Shown: positions 31,266 through 35,981 of the stretch, piece after piece
Position numbering within the stretch: the first letter of the stretch is position 1
How the letters are laid out: every line of letters begins with the position of its first letter
Source: Planctomycetaceae bacterium
GTDB taxonomy: Bacteria > Planctomycetota > Phycisphaerae > Phycisphaerales > UBA1924
Assembly: GCA_027487735.1 (NCBI GenBank)
Contig: JAIYDA010000041.1
Location: 1-35,981 of the forward strand
Direction of reading: 5' to 3'
DNA length: 35,981 bases
The notes under the pieces: model-generated
Seen by the model: only the letters and a program-made list of their open reading frames with translations
Told to the model about the DNA's origin: nothing
The model's database searches: none
Program-made: the position numbers and the translations under genes

Positions 31266-32048
31266 ATGCACGAGCAACCCCCGAAACTAGTGAACCCCGA
31301 CCAACCACTCTGGCGCACAGGCCCGGGAGGGAGCGACGTCCCTGAGTTTCTCGAGGGGCCCCGCGCTCGCCTCAGCGAGCTCATGCGGGTGGGGCGGATC
31401 GCGGCGGAGTTCATCCGCGGCTTTCGCGCGTTGCACTTTGTGGGCCCGTGCGTCACGGTGTTTGGCAGCGCACGCTTTGCGCCCGGGCACGAGCACTATG
31501 AGCTGGCTCGCTCAGTGGGGGGCGAGCTCGCGAAGGTGGGGCTCACGGTGATGACGGGCGGAGGCCCAGGCGTGATGGAAGCGGCAAACCGCGGCGCGAA
31601 AGAGGCGGGTGGGCGGAGCATCGGCTGCAACATCGTGCTGCCCCACGAGCAGAAAGAGAACGTGTATCTCGATCGCTTCGTCACCTTTCGGTACTTCTTT
31701 GTGCGCAAGGTGATGCTGGTGAAGTACAGCGTGGCGTTTGTCGTGTGCCCGGGCGGGTTTGGCACGCTCGACGAGCTGTTTGAGGCCGTGACGCTCGTGC
31801 AGACGAAGAAGATCGCGCGGTTTCCGGTGGTGCTGATGGGCCGGGCGCATTGGGAGCCCATGCTGGCGTTCATCGAGCGCACGATGCTGGCAGCGGGCAC
31901 GATCTCGCCCGAGGACACCAAGCTGCTGCACGTGACGGACGACCCCGCGGAGGCAGTCCGCATCATCGCGAGCAACACCACCGACCTGGAGGTGCTGCGC
32001 AGGCGTGCGCCGCGGCGCAACGTGCTGCTGGGCGAGCGAGGCGTGTAG
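31266..32048 (+). CDS. LOG-family nucleotide 5'-monophosphate nucleosidase
   Basis: A 260-residue Rossmann-like protein of the LOG/YgdH group, which release the base from nucleoside or cytokinin monophosphates. Seen: VTVFGSARFAPGHEHYELARSVGGELAKVGLTVMTGGGPGVMEAANRGA (63-111) with the GGGPGVMEA phosphate loop, then the signature PGGFGTLDELFEAVTLVQT (162-180). These are the Arg and Glu positions of the family's PGGxGTxxE motif. ATG 31266 has GAGGAG nine bases upstream; in-frame ATG 31200 or 31185 would add 22-27 unconserved residues. In bacteria the substrate is usually AMP or other NMPs. Confidence 0.88.
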   Translation: MHEQPPKLVNPDQPLWRTGPGGSDVPEFLEGPRARLSELMRVGRIAAEFIRGFRALHFVGPCVTVFGSARFAPGHEHYELARSVGGELAKVGLTVMTGGGPGVMEAANRGAKEAGGRSIGCNIVLPHEQKENVYLDRFVTFRYFFVRKVMLVKYSVAFVVCPGGFGTLDELFEAVTLVQTKKIARFPVVLMGRAHWEPMLAFIERTMLAAGTISPEDTKLLHVTDDPAEAVRIIASNTTDLEVLRRRAPRRNVLLGERGV

Positions 32049-32094
32049 CCCAAGCCGACAGACGCGGGGTCGTGGGCTATCCTGCCAACCTTGC

Positions 32095-32115
32095 CCGCGC
32101 GCGAGAGGCGCGCGG
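32095..32115. repeat. GC hairpin in the leader of the propeller lipoprotein gene
   Basis: CCGCGCGC and GCGCGCGG form a perfect 8-bp stem with loop GAGAG, 19 bases before ATG 32135 and 46 bases after the LOG-family stop. No T-run follows on the plus strand, so it could be a weak terminator or a leader structure. Confidence 0.4.
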
Positions 32116-32134
32116 CAGCCCGGAACCCACCACG

Positions 32135-33487
32135 ATGAATACCCGCCGCTATCTCCAGAACCGCCCCCAGCAGAGCCCGGCTCGCATGTTCTCCGTCGCT
32201 TCGCGCCAGGCATTGGGCGTGGCAACCTGTGCCGCGATGCTGCTGGCGGGGTGCGCCGGGCAGGGCATGGAGGGCAAGCGCCCGACGGGCGTGACGGTGA
32301 CGGGCGCGAGCAACCCGAGTGCTGCGAGCGGCACTGGCGCTTCCACTTCTTCGGGCACTTCCACTTCGGACGCTGGCAGTGCGGCCCAGCGCACTGCGGC
32401 TCAGCCTGCGGCCGAGGCTGCGCCCGCGGTTGCCGTCACCGACGCGCGGTTTCCCGCTCTCGACGCCGGGTGGCGCGACGTGGGCTATCGGCTCGACTGG
32501 GTAGGCTACCCGTTTGTGACCAACACCGGCGCATCGCAGATTGCGCAGTTCGCGGTGAGCGGCAACACGGTGGTAGCGCTGGACAAGCGCAGCGTTGTCG
32601 CGCTGCTGGATGCGAGCACCGGGCAGGTGCGTTGGAGCACGCAGCTTGCCTCGCCCCTCACGCGGTTCATGGGGCTTGCCATCGACCCCAGCGATGCGTC
32701 GCGCATCGTCGCGAGCAGCGAGAGCGAGGCCTTCTTGCTCAGCGCGAGCACGGGCACGCTGGTGGGGCGCGAGCGCTTTGGAAAAGTGATTGGCACCGAG
32801 CCTGTGCTCGACAGCAACCTGCTCATCGCGGGCACGGGCTCGGGCGAGGCGATCGGTCACCGCCTGGGCACGGGGCTCTCTGCCTGGGCCTTCCTGGGCG
32901 TGGGCAGCTTTGCGAGCGACCCCGTGCGGCTCTCTCGCACCGTGGGGATGGTGAGCGAGGCGGGCGATGTGCTGTTCCTCGATCCGTCGCGCGGCAGCCT
33001 CGTGGGCCGCGCCCGGACGTATGGCCCGCAGGCGAGTGCGCCCATCAGCCTGGGCGATGCCATGGTGGTGGCAAGCCGGGATCAGAGCGTGTGGTGCTTT
33101 GATGAGAACGGCACGACGCGTTGGCGGCATCGCACGCCCGTGCGGCTGGAGAGCCAGCCCGGGCTCGCTCCGCTCGCGAGCGGCAACGTGGTGGTGATCG
33201 ACGTGATCGACGAGGGGCTGATTGCACTCGAAGCCTCGACGGGCAACGTGAAGTGGAAGAACACCACCGCGGGCGGCAATGGCGAGGCGACGCTCGTGGG
33301 CGTGCGCGCGGGCAACCTGCTGGTGCACAGCGGCAACACGCTGTATGTCCTCTCCCCCAACGCCGGTCGCATCGTGCGGCAGGTGTCGACGGAAGGCATC
33401 GAGCGGTTCGTGGCGGACAAGCCCGTGGACGGCAACCTCTTCGCGATCACCTCCACCAACCTCGTTGGCAAGATGGTTGTGCGGTGA
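32135..33487 (+). CDS. PQQ-like beta-propeller lipoprotein (BamB-like fold)
   Basis: A 450-residue lipoprotein with MLLAGC lipobox. From ATG 32135 the lipid residue is Cys40; ATG 32186 (Met18) would give a more typical 22-residue signal. A Ser/Thr/Ala-rich linker (50-95) precedes a propeller with recurrent blades: VVALDKRSVVALLDASTGQVRWSTQL, AFLLSASTGTLVGRERFG, VLFLDPSRGSLVGRARTYG, VWCFDENGTTRWRHRTPV, LIALEASTGNVKWKNTTAGG, LYVLSPNAGRIVRQVST. The GxxxW/G blade endings are those of PQQ/BamB propellers. Without dehydrogenase motifs it is likely a scaffold. BamB itself is a possible analogue but context does not prove it. Confidence 0.85.
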   Translation: MNTRRYLQNRPQQSPARMFSVASRQALGVATCAAMLLAGCAGQGMEGKRPTGVTVTGASNPSAASGTGASTSSGTSTSDAGSAAQRTAAQPAAEAAPAVAVTDARFPALDAGWRDVGYRLDWVGYPFVTNTGASQIAQFAVSGNTVVALDKRSVVALLDASTGQVRWSTQLASPLTRFMGLAIDPSDASRIVASSESEAFLLSASTGTLVGRERFGKVIGTEPVLDSNLLIAGTGSGEAIGHRLGTGLSAWAFLGVGSFASDPVRLSRTVGMVSEAGDVLFLDPSRGSLVGRARTYGPQASAPISLGDAMVVASRDQSVWCFDENGTTRWRHRTPVRLESQPGLAPLASGNVVVIDVIDEGLIALEASTGNVKWKNTTAGGNGEATLVGVRAGNLLVHSGNTLYVLSPNAGRIVRQVSTEGIERFVADKPVDGNLFAITSTNLVGKMVVR

Positions 33488-33496
33488 GCTAGGTGC

Positions 33497-33536
33497 CCCG
33501 GTTCTCCGAACCGGGAGGCTCGTCGCGCAGCGACGA
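33497..33536. repeat. Double palindrome after the propeller lipoprotein gene
   Basis: CCCGGTTC-TCC-GAACCGGG (33497-33515, 8-bp stem, 3-base loop) is followed five bases later by TCGTCGC-GCA-GCGACGA (33520-33536, 7-bp stem). They lie nine bases past the stop of the propeller gene. There is no T-run; they may act as factor-dependent terminators or mRNA 3' stabilisers, or be dispersed palindromes. Confidence 0.65.
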
Positions 33537-33646
33537 CGAAGCCCACGCGGCTTCCGAGCTTTGGTGCAGCACGCGCCACGAGAACCAAGCCCCACGAACG
33601 AGCGAAAGAGAATCAACTTTCCATCATCAACCGGCAAGGACCAAGC

Positions 33647-35389
33647 ATGCACGTGGGTGAACGGGCAGAGCCCGATGTCGTGGCGGTATCGCGGGCCCTT
33701 TTGAGCGTGAGCGACAAGGCGGGCGTCGTCGAGTTCGCGCGCGGGCTGGCGGAGCTGGGTGTGGAGCTGATCTCGACGGGCGGCACCGCCAAGGCGCTGC
33801 GCGACGCGGGGCTGCGCGTGCGAAGCATCGACGAGCTCACGGGCTTCCCGGAGATGATGGAAGGCAGAGTGAAGACGCTGCACCCCAAAGTGCACGGCGG
33901 GCTGCTAGGCGTGCGCACCGACGCAGAGCACACCCGCGCGATGCGCGAGCACGCCATCGAGCCCATCGACCTGGTGTGCGTAAATCTCTACCCGTTTGCG
34001 GCGACGGTGGCGCGGGCTGATTGCACGCGCGCGATGGCGGTCGAGAACATCGACATTGGCGGCCCCAGCATGCTGCGCAGCGCGGCGAAGAACCACGCGT
34101 TTGTCGCGGTGGTGACGGAGGCGTCGCAGTATGCGGGCGTGCTTGCTCAGCTGCGCGAGCGGGGCGGCACCACGCGCACGATGCGGCGAGCCCTCGCGGC
34201 AAAGGCCTTCGCGATGACCGCGCAGTACGACGCGGCGATTGCAACGCACTTCGCGCCCGATGCGGCGGCGCTGGACGGTGCTGAGGCTGTGGCACCCGTG
34301 TTGTCCGCGCTGCCCGCTCGACTTGATGTCGCTCTCTCCAAGGTGAGCGACTTGCGGCATGGTGAGAATCCGCAGCAGGTGGGCGCGCTCTATGCGCGGG
34401 GCGACAGCGAAGCTGCCAACGCGGGCGGGCCCGACCTCACGCGCGCGACGCAACTGCACGGCAAGGAGCTGAGCTACAACAACCTGCTCGATGCGAACGC
34501 TGCGATCGAGCTGAGCGATGCGTTGGCAGCGGTGGACGCAGCGGGCACTGGGCTGCGGAGCGGGCCCACTGGCGCGGGCGTGGGCGCGCTTGGGGGCTCG
34601 CTCGCAGGCGCGTGCGTCATCAAGCACACCAACCCCTGCGGGGCCTCGCTCGCTGCGAGCGCGGAGGATGCGGTGCGGCTTGCGATCGCGGGCGATCCGC
34701 TGGCGGCGTATGGCGGCATCCTTGCGGTGAATGCACGCATCGACCTGCGGACCGCGACGTGCATCGCGAGCAAGGAGCACTTCTTTGAAGTCGTGTGCGC
34801 GCCGGGCTTTGATGATGACGCGCTCGAGCTGCTTCGCGCACGCTGGCAGAACGTGCGGCTTTTGGCCCTGAGCACCTGGAACCCGGCGCGGGTGCGAAGT
34901 GCGACGCAGCAACTCGAAGTACGGACGATCTCTGGCGGCGCGCTGGTGCAGACCAAGGACGTGCACACCACGCCCGCAAGCGGGTTTGTGCACGCGGCGG
35001 GGCCAGCACCGACCGCGGAGCAGGTGGTGTGCGGGGCGTTCCTCGAGGTCGTGGGGCGGGCGCTGCTGAGTAATGCCGTGGTGCTGGGCGGGCAGGTGCA
35101 GGGGAGTGCGGGCCCTGCGTACACGATCTTTGGGGCGGGTGCGGGGCAGATGGATCGGGTGGCGAGCTGCACGCTCGCACTGCTGAAGGCCGGGGAGCGA
35201 GCGCGCGGCGCGACGGCGTATAGCGATGCGTTCTTTCCGTTTGCCGATGGGCCCACGCTGCTGGTGCAGGCGGGCGTGCGCACGATCGTGCACCCCGGTG
35301 GCAGCAAGCGCGATGCGGACACGTTTGCACTCTGCAACGAGCGGGGCGTGACGTGCCTGACGACGGGGATGAGGCACTTTCGGCACTGA
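33647..35389 (+). CDS. purH: Bifunctional AICAR transformylase / IMP cyclohydrolase
   Basis: Catalyses the last two steps of IMP synthesis. 580 residues. The cyclohydrolase (MGS-like) domain has ALLSVSDKAGVVEFARGLAELGVELISTGGTAKALR, EGRVKTLHPKVHGGLL and VCVNLYPFAATV. The transformylase domain has DLRHGENPQQ (family LRYGENPHQ), GKELSYNNLLDANAA, the catalytic IKHTNPCGAS (Lys326-His327), DPLAAYGGILAVN and SDAFFPFADGPTLL ... GVRTIVHPGGSKRDADTFALCNERGVTCLTTGMRHFRH. A Gly-rich insertion of about 20 residues sits just before KHTNPCG. AAGGA precedes ATG 33647 by six bases. It stands alone, not in a pur operon. Confidence 0.96.
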   Translation: MHVGERAEPDVVAVSRALLSVSDKAGVVEFARGLAELGVELISTGGTAKALRDAGLRVRSIDELTGFPEMMEGRVKTLHPKVHGGLLGVRTDAEHTRAMREHAIEPIDLVCVNLYPFAATVARADCTRAMAVENIDIGGPSMLRSAAKNHAFVAVVTEASQYAGVLAQLRERGGTTRTMRRALAAKAFAMTAQYDAAIATHFAPDAAALDGAEAVAPVLSALPARLDVALSKVSDLRHGENPQQVGALYARGDSEAANAGGPDLTRATQLHGKELSYNNLLDANAAIELSDALAAVDAAGTGLRSGPTGAGVGALGGSLAGACVIKHTNPCGASLAASAEDAVRLAIAGDPLAAYGGILAVNARIDLRTATCIASKEHFFEVVCAPGFDDDALELLRARWQNVRLLALSTWNPARVRSATQQLEVRTISGGALVQTKDVHTTPASGFVHAAGPAPTAEQVVCGAFLEVVGRALLSNAVVLGGQVQGSAGPAYTIFGAGAGQMDRVASCTLALLKAGERARGATAYSDAFFPFADGPTLLVQAGVRTIVHPGGSKRDADTFALCNERGVTCLTTGMRHFRH

Positions 35390-35410
35390 GGGGGCGTCGG
35401 GCGAGGGTGG

Positions 35411-35480
35411 GCGACAGGTTAGAGGAGACAGGTGACAGGGAACAGGTGACAAGCCGCGAGCGATCGGTTGGGAGCGATGG
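35411..35480. repeat. Degenerate heptamer array after purH
   Basis: Ten 7-bp units in phase: GCGACAG, GTTAGAG, GAGACAG, GTGACAG, GGAACAG, GTGACAA and four decayed units. It occupies part of the 152-bp convergent gap between purH and the BFD-like gene, on the same strand sense as the left arm at 28153. A matching right arm is not clear. Confidence 0.75.
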
Positions 35481-35541
35481 AGGCGGGCATCGCGTGATGG
35501 GCTCGCTGTTCTGGGTTGATGGCTCTGCTTGGTGGTCACGC

Positions 35542-35814
35542 TCACGGCTCTGTCGGGGGGCGCACCTTTGTCTCCCGATACGCGGCGCGATCTTTCATGT
35601 ATTGCTCGGGGCTGATGCGCAGGTCGATGCTGCTACCTGCCTGATGCTGGGCGTGCAGATGCTTGAGGAAGGGGACGCACCAGCCGCAGCCCGTGCCGGC
35701 GGAGAGGCACTCGCTGATGAGGCTCGCGACCTTGGGGTTCTCGCGCTGCAGATAGCCGCGGATTTTTCGCAGCGAGACGTGGAAGCAGAGGCAGACTTCG
35801 TCATCTTCGTGCAT
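35542..35814 (-). CDS. BFD-like [2Fe-2S]-binding protein
   Basis: A 90-residue protein with the bacterioferritin-associated-ferredoxin pattern: VCLCFHVSLRKIRGYL (Cys8, Cys10), then CLSAGTGCGWCVPFLKHL (Cys43, Cys46), the four ligands of a [2Fe-2S] cluster in CxC...CxxC spacing. The C-terminal ISPEQYMKDRAAYRETKV extension is longer than in E. coli Bfd (64 residues). Bfd reduces bacterioferritin iron for release; other relatives serve as modules in nitrite reductases and oxidases, so the partner is uncertain. ATG 35814 has GAAGG nine bases upstream. No bacterioferritin is visible in the window. Confidence 0.85.
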   Translation of the reverse strand: MHEDDEVCLCFHVSLRKIRGYLQRENPKVASLISECLSAGTGCGWCVPFLKHLHAQHQAGSSIDLRISPEQYMKDRAAYRETKVRPPTEP

Positions 35815-35890
35815 CGCGGGCTGCCTTCGAGAGGGTGAGCGAGCGGAGAGGGCTGGCGGGGCATGATAACGGAGTTGCGATCGATGATGA

Positions 35891-35930
35891 GGAACAGGGA
35901 ACGGGGAACGGGGAACGGGGAACGGGAAGG
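35891..35930. repeat. Short heptamer array near the window end
   Basis: GGAACAG followed by four GGAACGG units and a partial unit, in exact 7-bp phase, upstream of the BFD-like gene. A mate arm may lie beyond the window. Confidence 0.85.
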
Positions 35931-35981
35931 TCCAGCCAGTGGCGGCAACCGTCTTTCCAAACCCGGGACCTGTTGCCTTCC

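Noticed and set aside
31496-33895. 799-codon minus-strand frame across the LOG-family, propeller and purH genes
   Set aside because: Arg/His/Ala-rich shadow with no domain; the plus-strand genes are unambiguous.
33905-35545. 546-codon minus-strand frame opposite purH
   Set aside because: Antisense shadow of PurH.

Overview
The window reads as a chromosomal segment of a GC-rich planctomycete, most likely of class Phycisphaerae. This is inferred from protein style and was not searched. The pointers are two exported proteins ending in paired Asp-rich calcium-loop (dockerin-like) motifs, a PEP-CTERM-style protein with a short Arg-rich tail, a small CPNxxC zinc-ribbon protein, a fibro-slime protein and many lipoproteins. 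Genes are dense and on both strands. I see no phage, IS transposase, CRISPR array or rRNA operon.

Layout: 1-4670 holds the end of rsmG, a PilZ protein and a leftward run of heavy-metal-binding lipoprotein, outer-membrane protein, HIT hydrolase and exo/endonuclease-phosphatase protein. 4827-9793 holds an FHA protein, a zinc-ribbon protein, a lipoprotein overlapping an HscA-like Hsp70, and the Mg transporter mgtE. 10082-14925 is an exported-protein block: tandem dockerin-like paralogues, a lamin-tail protein, a small conserved protein, tRNA-Leu(UAG) and the PEP-CTERM protein. 15262-20894 holds a DUF1801 protein with a histone-H1-like tail, an orphan MacB-type permease, an AI-2E-type permease, ruvA and an OmpA-type lipoprotein. 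21362-27358 holds the fibro-slime protein, tRNA-Arg(CCU), a Minf_1886-type protein, mpg (AAG family), a Pmp3/YqaE peptide, a GroES-like protein, a base-composition-atypical kelch-like gene, a GNAT acetyltransferase and an esterase. 27589-35814 holds a DUF1579 lipoprotein, gatB, a PAS-LuxR regulator, a LOG-family protein, a PQQ-type propeller lipoprotein, purH and a BFD-like [2Fe-2S] protein.

The gene content is mostly housekeeping and envelope. The most unusual signal is non-coding: arrays of degenerate 7-bp units (GGGAACR / GRGACAR and their complements), some arranged as long imperfect inverted repeats. The window has nine convergent gaps. Six are under 50 bp and have no array; the three longer ones (290, 291 and 152 bp) all carry one. 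Two further arrays lie at 15142-15233 and 35891-35930. Other structure includes a hairpin that encloses the start codon of the MacB-type permease, an OmpA terminator with a duplicated 3' half, a long GNRA-capped hairpin in the 467-bp gap upstream of the OmpA gene, and recurrent short palindromes at gene ends.
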